From positions 248,001 through 312,000 of the forward strand of contig NZ_CP036164.1 of the NCBI RefSeq assembly GCF_004295485.1: a stretch of DNA of 64,000 bases, in the 5' to 3' direction. This DNA comes from Janibacter limosus (GTDB taxonomy: Bacteria; Actinomycetota; Actinomycetes; Actinomycetales; Dermatophilaceae). Both the position numbers and the translations under genes were made by a program. Positions 45,074 through 52,610 of the stretch are shown here, one piece after another. The notes below the pieces were generated by a model. The model was not told the DNA's origin and did no database searches. It saw nothing but the letters and a program-made list of their open reading frames with translations. Each line of letters starts with the position of its first letter. The first letter of the stretch is position 1.

Positions 45074-46051
45074 ATGGTCGGAATGGAAGACAACGTCGTG
45101 GTGATCAGCCGGGCCGGGGAGCGGTCGCTGCCCGCGGAGCTGGTCAGGCAGGTCCGCGAGAGGGCCGCCATCGACTTCGTCGTGCGGCAGCACGCGCCGG
45201 GGCCGCAGGAGACTGCTCGACTGCTGAGCCGGGCCACCGTGCTCGCGACGACCAATGTCACCCTGCCCGCGCTCGACGACGAAGTGCTGCGGCGCCTGCC
45301 CGACCTGCGTCGGGTCGTGCTCCTGGCCACCGGCCACGAGCACGTCGACGACGAGCTGCTCGCTCGTCACGGGGTGGACCTAGTGACACTTCCCGCGTAT
45401 GCCACGACTGCCGTGGCCGAGCACGCCCTGGGTCTCGTGCTCACGCTGGCGACCCGCGCGCACCTGGCCAACGACCGGTCGCGCGGCCTGGTCCCGACGG
45501 ACACCTCGCTGCGCGGCATCGAGCTGGGCGGCCGGACGCTCGGGATCATCGGCGTGGGGCGCATCGGCACCCACCTCGCCCGGATCTCCCACGGGATCGG
45601 CATGCAGGTCATCGGCAGCGACATCGACGCGGATGCGTGCACGGTCGCCGGGGCAGCCGGACTCGAGATGACCTCGACGGACCAGCTGCTCACGCGGTCC
45701 GACGTCGTCGCCGTGTGCGCATCGACGGACCGCGCGCACTCGACGATCGTCGACGCGCGCCGGGTGGGGCTGCTGCGGGAGGGGGCCTTCCTCGTCAACG
45801 TCGGTCGTCCGGTCCTCGTCGACACCGGGGCCGTCGTCGCCGCCCTGCGGTCACGACGGCTGAGGGGCTACGGCGTCGACGAGGTCGTGCTCGACCCCGG
45901 GGGCCATGCCGATCTCCTGATGGAGGGGCGGGCCCTGCAGACAGGGCACAGTGCGTGGTGGCGCGACGAGGCCCTCGAGCGGGGGGCCACGCAGTTCGGT
46001 CAGGCGATCCTCGACTGCCTGACCGAGGTCGCCGAGGAGCGAGCGGCATGA
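45074..46051 (+). CDS. D-isomer specific 2-hydroxyacid dehydrogenase
   Basis: A 325-residue NAD-dependent dehydrogenase. The Rossmann motif GIIGVGRIGTHLARISHGIGMQVIGSD is clear. The catalytic Arg lies in VNVGRP, the Glu or equivalent in GYGVDEVVLDPG, and the His in TGHSAWW. The usual TPH before the His is TGH, a mild change. The substrate is not predictable. ATG at 45074 follows ACAGGGG; an ATG at 45083 is possible. The stop overlaps the next gene (ATGA). Confidence 0.88.
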   Translation: MVGMEDNVVVISRAGERSLPAELVRQVRERAAIDFVVRQHAPGPQETARLLSRATVLATTNVTLPALDDEVLRRLPDLRRVVLLATGHEHVDDELLARHGVDLVTLPAYATTAVAEHALGLVLTLATRAHLANDRSRGLVPTDTSLRGIELGGRTLGIIGVGRIGTHLARISHGIGMQVIGSDIDADACTVAGAAGLEMTSTDQLLTRSDVVAVCASTDRAHSTIVDARRVGLLREGAFLVNVGRPVLVDTGAVVAALRSRRLRGYGVDEVVLDPGGHADLLMEGRALQTGHSAWWRDEALERGATQFGQAILDCLTEVAEERAA

Positions 46052-46827
46052 CGACTCGGGCCCGCGGCGCCGTGGTCGCCGCACTCACCGTCACCGGGCT
46101 GGTCGTGCCCGCCCTGCTCTTCGTCGCGCAGTACCCCCGCTGGTGGGTGTGGATCGCCCAGGAGCAGGTCCCGATGACCTGGTTCCAGTCGGTCGCCCTC
46201 GTGCTCGCCGGGGCGGTCAGCCTGCTCGCGTGGTTCGTGAGCCGCACGGCGGACGTGACACCGAGGAGCGGCTTCGCCCTGCTGGCCGTGGGATTCGCCG
46301 CGCTCGCCTTCGACGAGCGCTTCGCCGTGCACGAGCGCGTCCGCGACGGGGTCCTGGCACCTCGTGGGGTGCGGCTGCCGCTGCTGACCTGGATCGCTCC
46401 CGGGGACTTCCTGCTCGTGCTCGTCGCGGCCTGCGGGTTGCTCCTGCTGCCACTGGTGCTGCGCACGATCCGGGTCGACCGATGGGCCCGGACCCTCTTC
46501 GGCATCGGGGTCGCCTTGTCGTTGGTCGCGGTCGGCACCGACTCGATCGACCCGGGCAGCTGGTCGGTCGGGGCCGAGCGGGTGCAGCAGTCCCTCGAGG
46601 AGTGCATCGAGCTGTGGGCGGGGTTGTCCTACCTCGGGGCGGTCACCCTGCGCCTGATGTCGCTGGTGACCGAGCACGTCACCCCGGCCGGCATCGCGGA
46701 CCCGGCCCCGCGGGAAGGGAGGGCCGCCACTGCGAACCCGGCTGGCAGCGCGAACCCGACCCCGTCGGAGGATGCGGCCGGGGCGACGGGTGGCTCGGGG
46801 GCGCCCGCGGAGGAGTCCGTGCGCTGA
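46048..46827 (+). CDS. multi-helix membrane protein of unknown function
   Basis: A 259-residue protein with about six membrane helices: residues 7-29, 46-64, 75-90, 115-140, 148-165 and 185-205. Acidic and basic residues occur in loops (AFDERFAVHERVRDG, GTDSIDPGSWSVGAERVQQS, EECIELWAGLS), and it has a low-complexity Ala/Gly/Pro tail. Conserved-looking charged residues next to membranes suggest a sensor or enzyme, but I recognise no family. Translation is coupled to the dehydrogenase. Confidence 0.7.
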   Translation: MTTRARGAVVAALTVTGLVVPALLFVAQYPRWWVWIAQEQVPMTWFQSVALVLAGAVSLLAWFVSRTADVTPRSGFALLAVGFAALAFDERFAVHERVRDGVLAPRGVRLPLLTWIAPGDFLLVLVAACGLLLLPLVLRTIRVDRWARTLFGIGVALSLVAVGTDSIDPGSWSVGAERVQQSLEECIELWAGLSYLGAVTLRLMSLVTEHVTPAGIADPAPREGRAATANPAGSANPTPSEDAAGATGGSGAPAEESVR

Positions 46828-46925
46828 GTCCTCCCCACGCGGGCGACTGAGCAGTAGTGTGAGGCAACGGTCGTGCCGCCACGACGACGGTCCGGCCGTG
46901 ACCCGCGTCCATCAAGGAGGATGGC

Positions 46926-49262
46926 ATGGCAGGCACGTATTCGACCGTGGTCAGCGCTTCGGCGATCGAGCTCGGCGGCACCAACTTGGGCCTGGTCGGC
47001 GGCGTGGCCGTCATCGGCCTGGTCGCCCTCGTGCTGGGGGTGGTCCTGCGGGGGCAGGTTCTCGCCGCCGAAGCCGGCACCGAGCGCATGCAGGAGATCG
47101 CCGGAGCGGTCGAGGAGGGCGCGCACGCCTACCTGCGGCGGCAGTTCCGCACCTTGGTCGTCTTCGTCGCACTCGTCTTCGTCCTGCTCCTCTTCCTCCC
47201 GGCCGACTCGCAGGCCGTGCGTTGGGGTCGCTCCGGGTTCTTCATCCTGGGCGCGGCCTTCTCCGCGGCGATCGGCTACCTCGGCATGTCCCTCGCCGTG
47301 AAGGCCAATGTCCGGGTGGCCCAGGCGGCCCGATCGACGGGACGCGACGACGGGATGCGCATCGCCTTCCGCACCGGAGGGACCGTCGGCATGTTCACCG
47401 TCGGTCTCGGGCTGCTCGGCGCCGCCGTCGTCGTCCTCGTCTACCGGGGTGACGCGCCCAAGGTCCTCGAGGGATTCGGCTTCGGCGCAGCGCTGCTCGC
47501 GATGTTCATGCGCGTCGGGGGTGGCATCTTCACCAAGGCCGCCGACGTCGGCGCCGACCTCGTGGGCAAGGTCGAGGCCGGGATCCCCGAGGACGACCCC
47601 CGCAATGCCGCGACCATCGCCGACAACGTGGGCGACAACGTCGGTGACTGCGCGGGGATGGCCGCAGACCTCTTCGAGTCCTACGCCGTCATGCTCGTCG
47701 CCGCCCTCATCCTCGGCTCCGCGGCCTTCGGCGCCTACGGGCTCGTCTTCCCACTCCTCATCCCCGCCATCGGTGCGGTGACCGCGATGATCGGGATCTT
47801 CATCACCCGGGCCAGGGCAGGCGAGTCCGCCCTCGACGCCATCAACCGGGGCTTCTACATCTCGGCGGTCATCTCCGCCGTGCTCTGCGCTGCCGCTGCC
47901 TACCTCTACCTGCCGGGCGCCTACGCCGACCTCGGCTCCACCGACGAGACGGTCTCCCAGCTCGTGGGCGACCCGCGCCGCGCAGCCCTCCTCGCAGTGG
48001 TCCTGGGCATCGTCCTGGCGGCGGTCATCCTGCGGATGACCGGCTACTACACCGGCACCGACAAGCGGCCGACGATGGACGTGGCCCGCACCACCGAGAC
48101 CGGTGCCGCCACGGTGATCCTCTCCGGCATCAGCCTCGGCCTCGAGTCGGCCGTCTACAAGGTCGTGACGATCGCGGTCGTCATCTACCTCGCCTTCCTC
48201 CTCGGTGGCTCGTCCGTGGTCCTGGGACTGTTCTTCATCGCGCTCGCCGGGTGCGGGTTGCTGACCACGGTCGGCGTCATCGTCGCCATGGACACCTTCG
48301 GCCCCGTCTCGGACAACGCGCAGGGCATCGCCGAGATGTCCGGTGACGTCGACGAGGAGGCCGCGCAGATCCTCACCGAGCTCGACGCGGTCGGCAACAC
48401 GACCAAGGCCATCACCAAGGGCATCGCCATCGCCACCGCGGTGCTCGCCGCCACCGCGCTCTTCGGCAGCTACACGGATGCGTGGCGCTCGGCACTGTCC
48501 GGGGTCGCGCAGGGGAGCGTCAGCCCCGAGCGCATCGCCGACCTCGAGCTCATGGTCAACACCCAGATCGTCTCGCCGAGCGTCCTCGTGGGCGTGCTCA
48601 TCGGAGGCGCGGTCGTCTTCCTCTTCTCCGGCCTCGCCATCAACGCCGTCACCGTGGCGGCGGGGTCCATCGTGCACGAGGTGCGGCGACAGTTCCGCGA
48701 GCACCCCGGGATCATGGCGGGGACCGAGAAGCCCGAGTACGCCCGCGTCGTCGACATCTGCACCCGGGACTCGCTGAGCAAGCTCGCGACCCCGGGCCTG
48801 CTCGCTGCGCTGACGCCGATCATCGTCGGCTTCGGGCTCGGCATCGGGGCGCTGGCCGGCTTCCTCGCCGGTGCCATCGCCTGCGGTGCGCTCATGGCCG
48901 TCTTCCTCGCCAACTCCGGTGGCGCCTGGGACAACGCGAAGAAGATCGTCGAGGACGGCAACCACGGTGGCAAGGGCTCACCCGGTCACGAGGCCGCGAT
49001 CATCGGCGACACGGTCGGCGATCCCTTCAAGGACACGGCCGGCCCGGCGATCAACCCGCTCATCAAGGTGATGAACCTCGTCGCGGTCCTCATCGCGCCG
49101 GCCATCATCACCCTTTACCTCGGGGACAGCACCGACCAGATCGTCCGCTGGGGGATCGCGCTCGTGGCACTGCTGATCATCGTCGTGGCCCTCGTCATCA
49201 CCAAGCGCGACGACGTGGCGATGAGCAGCACCGAGGCGGAGCCGGCGGTAGACCGGGCCTGA
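46926..49262 (+). CDS. hppA: K+-insensitive proton-pumping pyrophosphatase
   Basis: A 778-residue, about 16-helix membrane PPase that couples PPi hydrolysis to H+ export. The substrate-site motifs DVGADLVGKVEAGIPEDDPRN with NVGDNVGDCAGMAAD and the second acidic motif GDTVGDPFKDTAGPAINPL are complete. The GNTTKAITKG segment carries Lys where K+-dependent enzymes have Ala, marking the K+-independent class. The ATG at 46926 follows AAGGAGGATGGC. It removes PPi and energises the membrane, matching the PPi-dependent phosphofructokinase at 873. Confidence 0.96.
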   Translation: MAGTYSTVVSASAIELGGTNLGLVGGVAVIGLVALVLGVVLRGQVLAAEAGTERMQEIAGAVEEGAHAYLRRQFRTLVVFVALVFVLLLFLPADSQAVRWGRSGFFILGAAFSAAIGYLGMSLAVKANVRVAQAARSTGRDDGMRIAFRTGGTVGMFTVGLGLLGAAVVVLVYRGDAPKVLEGFGFGAALLAMFMRVGGGIFTKAADVGADLVGKVEAGIPEDDPRNAATIADNVGDNVGDCAGMAADLFESYAVMLVAALILGSAAFGAYGLVFPLLIPAIGAVTAMIGIFITRARAGESALDAINRGFYISAVISAVLCAAAAYLYLPGAYADLGSTDETVSQLVGDPRRAALLAVVLGIVLAAVILRMTGYYTGTDKRPTMDVARTTETGAATVILSGISLGLESAVYKVVTIAVVIYLAFLLGGSSVVLGLFFIALAGCGLLTTVGVIVAMDTFGPVSDNAQGIAEMSGDVDEEAAQILTELDAVGNTTKAITKGIAIATAVLAATALFGSYTDAWRSALSGVAQGSVSPERIADLELMVNTQIVSPSVLVGVLIGGAVVFLFSGLAINAVTVAAGSIVHEVRRQFREHPGIMAGTEKPEYARVVDICTRDSLSKLATPGLLAALTPIIVGFGLGIGALAGFLAGAIACGALMAVFLANSGGAWDNAKKIVEDGNHGGKGSPGHEAAIIGDTVGDPFKDTAGPAINPLIKVMNLVAVLIAPAIITLYLGDSTDQIVRWGIALVALLIIVVALVITKRDDVAMSSTEAEPAVDRA

Positions 49263-49267
49263 GATCC

Positions 49268-49459
49268 GCACGACCTCAAGGAGATGCGCGGCCGGGAGGG
49301 CACGACCTTAAGGAGATGCGCAGCCGGGAGCGCACGACCTTAAGGAGATGCGCAGCCGGGAGCGCACGACCTTAAGGAGATGCGCAGCCGGGAGCGCACG
49401 ACCTTAAGGAGATGCGCAGCCGGGAGCGCACGACCTCAAGGAGATGCGGTGGGCGGGTG
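49268..49459. repeat. 32-bp tandem repeat array, five full copies and a degenerate sixth
   Basis: Copies begin at 49268, 49300, 49332, 49364, 49396 and 49428. Each unit reads GCACGACCT(T/C)AAGGAGATGC followed by GC(A/G)GCCGGGAG(C/G). The inner copies are identical; copies 1 and 6 carry CCTCAAGG instead of the palindrome CCTTAAGG, and copy 6 decays after 21 bases. The 32-bp period is close to three DNA turns. No unique spacers are present, so it is not CRISPR. Confidence 0.9.
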
Positions 49460-49495
49460 ACGAAGGGGGGAGGGCCCGGGAGGTGCACCCCGCAC

Positions 49496-49501
49496 TAGGC
49501 T
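49496..49501 (+). promoter_or_regulatory. -10 hexamer of a leaderless promoter (methyltransferase)
   Basis: TAGGCT ends seven bases before the GTG at 49509; no Shine-Dalgarno sequence is present. Confidence 0.55.
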
Positions 49502-49508
49502 CGGCGTC

Positions 49509-51020
49509 GTGACCTCCACGGCGACCCCGCGCACCGACCCGGCCCTGCTCGACTCGCTCCGGCAGGACCTCGCCGACGCCCCCTTCGGCGTCGACGAGGT
49601 CCGGGCCAGGCTCGGCGACCTCGCCGCCAACGCACTGGGCCGTGAGCAGACGCTGCCGGCCCGACGCGCGGTCGCCGGCGCGCGGGACGCGCTCGGGGTG
49701 CTCGTCGGGTGCTTCGGGCTCGGGCTGCCCACGGCCGCGGACGACCTCGCCAGGGCGCTGCCCCGCACGGGGGTCACCGGTGCGGTGACGCTCGGCATCG
49801 TCGAGCCCCACGGCGCGCACGTCGTCGCGACCTGCGACCTGCGGCCCTACGGGGACGACGAGGGACGCTCCTGGTGGGTGGCGTCCGACCCGACCGACCA
49901 CACCCGGACCGGGCCGTTGCCCGTCGACCACGTCCTCGGCATCGGCGGGGCGTCCTCGACCCTCGCCTCGTGGACCCCCCGCACCCGGGTCGCCCGGGCG
50001 CTCGACGTCGGCACCGGCTGCGGGGTCCAGGCCCTGCACCTCTCCGGGCACGCCGACGCGGTCGTCGCCACCGACCTGTCGCGTCGGGCCCTGGGGTACG
50101 CCGCCTTCAACGCCGCACTCAACCAGGCCGACTGGGACCTGCGCGAGGGATCCTTCCTCGAGCCGGTCGCCGGAGAGGCCTTCGACCTCGTCGTGAGCAA
50201 TCCCCCCTTCGTCATCACGCCCCGGTCCGCAGGGGTGCCGCTCTACGAGTACCGCGACGGCGGCGCCGCCGGCGACGCGGTCGTCGAGGCGCTGACCAAG
50301 GGCGTGGGCGCCCACCTCGCGCCGGGCGGGGTCGCCCAGCTCCTCGGCAACTGGGAGACCGCGGCGGGGCAGGACTGGCGCGAGAGGTTGGGGGAGTGGG
50401 TCGCGGCCAGCGGGCTCGACGCCTGGGTGGTGCAGCGCGACGTGCAGGACCCGGCGGAGTACGCCGAGCTGTGGTCCCGCGACGGCGGCCACCTGCCCGG
50501 GACCAGCGAGTACGAGGCGCTCGTCGGCGCCTGGCTCGACGACTTCGCCGCGCGTGGGGTCGAGCAGATCGGCTTCGGCATCATCACGCTGCACCGACCG
50601 ACGACCCAGCGGGCGCCCTTCGTCGACCTCGTCGAGCTCACCGGACCGGTGGCCTCCCCGATGGGGCCGACCATCGTGGCCGGGCTCGCGGCGCGCGACC
50701 GGCTCGCCGGCATGGACGACGACCAGGTCCTGGACACCGCCTGGACCTGCGCAGCGGACGTGACGACCGAGACCCACGCGGCCCCGGGTGCGAGCGACCC
50801 CAATGTCATCGTGCTGCGGCAGGGCGGCGGGCTCGCCCGCTCGATCAGGCTCGACACCCTCGACGCCGCCCTCGTGTCGGTGAGCGACGGCGAGCTCACC
50901 GCACGCCAGTCGCTCATCGCCATCTCGGCGCTGCTCGACCTGCCGACCGGGGAGTCGCTCGGGGCCGGAGCCGCTCTCGTGCGGCGGTTGGCGGCGGACG
51001 GTCTGCTGCTGCCGGGATGA
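49509..51020 (+). CDS. class I SAM-dependent methyltransferase (HemK/RlmG-like)
   Basis: A 503-residue protein. The first 150 residues form a separate N-terminal domain. The methyltransferase core follows with motif I ALDVGTGCGVQALHLSGHA (about 163-181), VVATDLSRRALGYAAFNAALN and the catalytic motif VVSNPPFVITP (about 225), typical of N-methyltransferases acting on bases or Gln side chains. A C-terminal domain of about 150 residues has no known match. Position between hppA and topA is conserved in actinobacteria. GTG at 49509 is leaderless. Substrate unknown. Confidence 0.87.
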   Translation: MTSTATPRTDPALLDSLRQDLADAPFGVDEVRARLGDLAANALGREQTLPARRAVAGARDALGVLVGCFGLGLPTAADDLARALPRTGVTGAVTLGIVEPHGAHVVATCDLRPYGDDEGRSWWVASDPTDHTRTGPLPVDHVLGIGGASSTLASWTPRTRVARALDVGTGCGVQALHLSGHADAVVATDLSRRALGYAAFNAALNQADWDLREGSFLEPVAGEAFDLVVSNPPFVITPRSAGVPLYEYRDGGAAGDAVVEALTKGVGAHLAPGGVAQLLGNWETAAGQDWRERLGEWVAASGLDAWVVQRDVQDPAEYAELWSRDGGHLPGTSEYEALVGAWLDDFAARGVEQIGFGIITLHRPTTQRAPFVDLVELTGPVASPMGPTIVAGLAARDRLAGMDDDQVLDTAWTCAADVTTETHAAPGASDPNVIVLRQGGGLARSIRLDTLDAALVSVSDGELTARQSLIAISALLDLPTGESLGAGAALVRRLAADGLLLPG

Positions 51021-51027
51021 CATGACG

Positions 51028-51054
51028 AAGGGCGGCCGGAGTCCGGCCGCCCTT
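51028..51054. terminator. bidirectional hairpin terminator
   Basis: AAGGGCGGCCGGA (51028-51040) pairs with 51042-51054, between the convergent methyltransferase and lipoprotein genes. Confidence 0.8.
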
Positions 51055-51091
51055 GGTCAGCTGGCTCGAGGTGCTCGAGCCGGTCAGGTCA

Positions 51092-51481
51092 TCAGAAGGT
51101 GATCTTCCAGTCGTCGTCGACCTTCTTCAGCTTGATGTCCTGCTCCTTGTCGTCCTTGTTCTTGACGGTGACCGTGGCGGTCTTCTCGTCCTCGGCGATC
51201 TCGGACTTGACGATGTTGATCTCGTCGTCCTCGCCGATGTCGCCGGTCAGCTCGTCCTCGCTGGCCTTCATCGCGTCGGCGCAGGACTGGCCGTCGGGCG
51301 AGCCCGCCTCGATGGTCTTGACCAGCTCGGGGTCGATCGTGTCGCAGACGGTCTTGAAGTCCTTGTCCTTGAGCGCCTGACCGAAGGACTCGACGGTCTT
51401 CTCGGCGTCGTTGCCGCCGCCGCAGCCGGCGAGGCCGAGGGTCAGTGCGCTGGCAGCGACGATGGTGGCGAGCTTCTTCAT
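51092..51481 (-). CDS. small lipoprotein (DUF4878-like)
   Basis: A 129-residue secreted lipoprotein: signal peptide MKKLATIVAASALTLG, lipobox LAGC with Cys20, then an acidic NTF2-like domain (VESFGQALKDKDFKTVCDTI, and ending VDDDWKITF) with two more Cys that may pair. It is Lys/Asp/Glu-rich compared with its neighbours. The domain resembles DUF4878 lipoproteins of unknown role. The ATG at 51481 follows GGGAGGACC. Confidence 0.83.
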   Translation of the reverse strand: MKKLATIVAASALTLGLAGCGGGNDAEKTVESFGQALKDKDFKTVCDTIDPELVKTIEAGSPDGQSCADAMKASEDELTGDIGEDDEINIVKSEIAEDEKTATVTVKNKDDKEQDIKLKKVDDDWKITF

Positions 51482-51604
51482 GTGGGTGGTCCTCCCTGTC
51501 GGTGCCCGACGTGGCGTCGGACGGTGTCCTGGGGACGACCCTAACGACCACGGGGCCGGTCAGCGATGGGGAGGACTACCCACGCCCGTGTCGCTCCTCA
51601 CGTC

Positions 51605-51656
51605 GCGATCGGCCGCCGCGAGCGGCCGACGCGATCGGCTGGTGCGAGCGGCCGAC
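51605..51656. repeat. two tandem 26-bp repeats with internal hairpins
   Basis: 51605-51630 and 51631-51656 are direct repeats sharing GCGATCGGC and GCGAGCGGCCGAC, differing in the middle. CGGCCGC/GCGGCCG in the first unit forms a hairpin. They lie directly after the dioxygenase stop and may act as its terminator. Confidence 0.6.
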
Positions 51657-51658
51657 GA

Positions 51659-52444
51659 TCAGCTGAACTGCCAGGACCGCTTGGACAAGCCGAACCAGAA
51701 CCCGTCGACGGCCACGGCCCGCTCGCTCGCGCCGGAGGCCTCTGCGGCGCCCGCCGCGACATACAGGGGAGCCCAGTGCTCCGTGCGCGGGTGCGCCTCG
51801 TGGGCTGCGGGTGCGACCTCGAGCATGCGCTCGAGGGCATCGAGGTCACCGGACCCGACGGTCTCGGCGGCCCAGTGGTCGAACTCGCTGGACGCCGCCG
51901 GGGGCGCGGCGTCCGCGCCGGCGCGCGGGTTGAACCACCGCAGGTTGTGGGTGGTGAAGCCGGAGCCGACGATGAGCGTGCCCTGGTCCCGCAGCGGCGC
52001 GAGGGCACGGCCGAGGTCGACGAGCGCGTGCGGGTCGAGGGTGGGCATCGACATCTGCAGCACCGGGATGTCGGCCTCCGGGTACATCTCGACGAGAGGC
52101 ACGTAGGCGCCGTGGTCCAGGCCGCGGGTCTCGTCGTGCTGGACGTCGACCCCCTTCGCCGCGAGGAGGCCGGACACCTCGCTGGCCAGCTCGGGTGCCA
52201 GGGGGGCGTCGTACCGGACGTCGTAGTAGTGCTGGGGGAATCCCCAGAAGTCGTAGGTCAGCGGGACCTTGCGCTGCGTGGGGCTGACGGTGACGGGCGC
52301 GTCCTCCCAGTGGGCCGAGATCATCAGGATGTTCTTCGGCTTCTCGAAGGATCCGGACCAGCGGGCCAGCTCGGCGGTCCAGCGGGCGTCGTCGGCCAGC
52401 GGGGGAGCGCCGTGGGACAGGAAGAGCACGGGTGGGGTCGTCAT
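51659..52444 (-). CDS. 4,5-DOPA-type extradiol dioxygenase (LigB/YgiD family)
   Basis: A 261-residue class III extradiol dioxygenase. Iron-ligand motifs are SHGAPP, SAHWED and LDHGAYVPL, with a further His in FTTHNLRWF and the final FWFGLSKRS typical of YgiD proteins. It would open a catechol ring; the physiological substrate is not established. The ATG at 52444 is placed seven bases after a -10 hexamer, and the promoter contains an operator-like palindrome. Divergent from topA. Confidence 0.88.
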   Translation of the reverse strand: MTTPPVLFLSHGAPPLADDARWTAELARWSGSFEKPKNILMISAHWEDAPVTVSPTQRKVPLTYDFWGFPQHYYDVRYDAPLAPELASEVSGLLAAKGVDVQHDETRGLDHGAYVPLVEMYPEADIPVLQMSMPTLDPHALVDLGRALAPLRDQGTLIVGSGFTTHNLRWFNPRAGADAAPPAASSEFDHWAAETVGSGDLDALERMLEVAPAAHEAHPRTEHWAPLYVAAGAAEASGASERAVAVDGFWFGLSKRSWQFS

Positions 52445-52451
52445 GGCCCTC

Positions 52452-52480
52452 ACAATACTTGTACCTACAATTAAAATCAA
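52452..52480 (-). promoter_or_regulatory. promoter of the dioxygenase gene with TTGTA-N2-TACAA operator
   Basis: On the minus strand, TTGATT (52480-52475), a 17-bp spacer and TATTGT (52457-52452) end seven bases before the ATG. TTGTACCTACAA (52459-52470) sits in the spacer and resembles HxlR/MarR-type operators. The segment is strongly AT-rich compared with its surroundings. Confidence 0.7.
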
Positions 52481-52610
52481 GAGGAGCGATCTCACCACCA
52501 CCCCGCCGTGCGAAGGGGGTTGACGGCCCGTAGTACGGTCGGCGCCAGATGCACCCCGACGTCGAAGCAGCGACGAATCCGCTGCACGTGGGGTCAGGAA
52601 TGAGGCGCAC

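Noticed and set aside
49268-49459. CRISPR array
   Set aside because: Repeats are directly tandem at 32 bp without unique spacers, and no cas gene is present.
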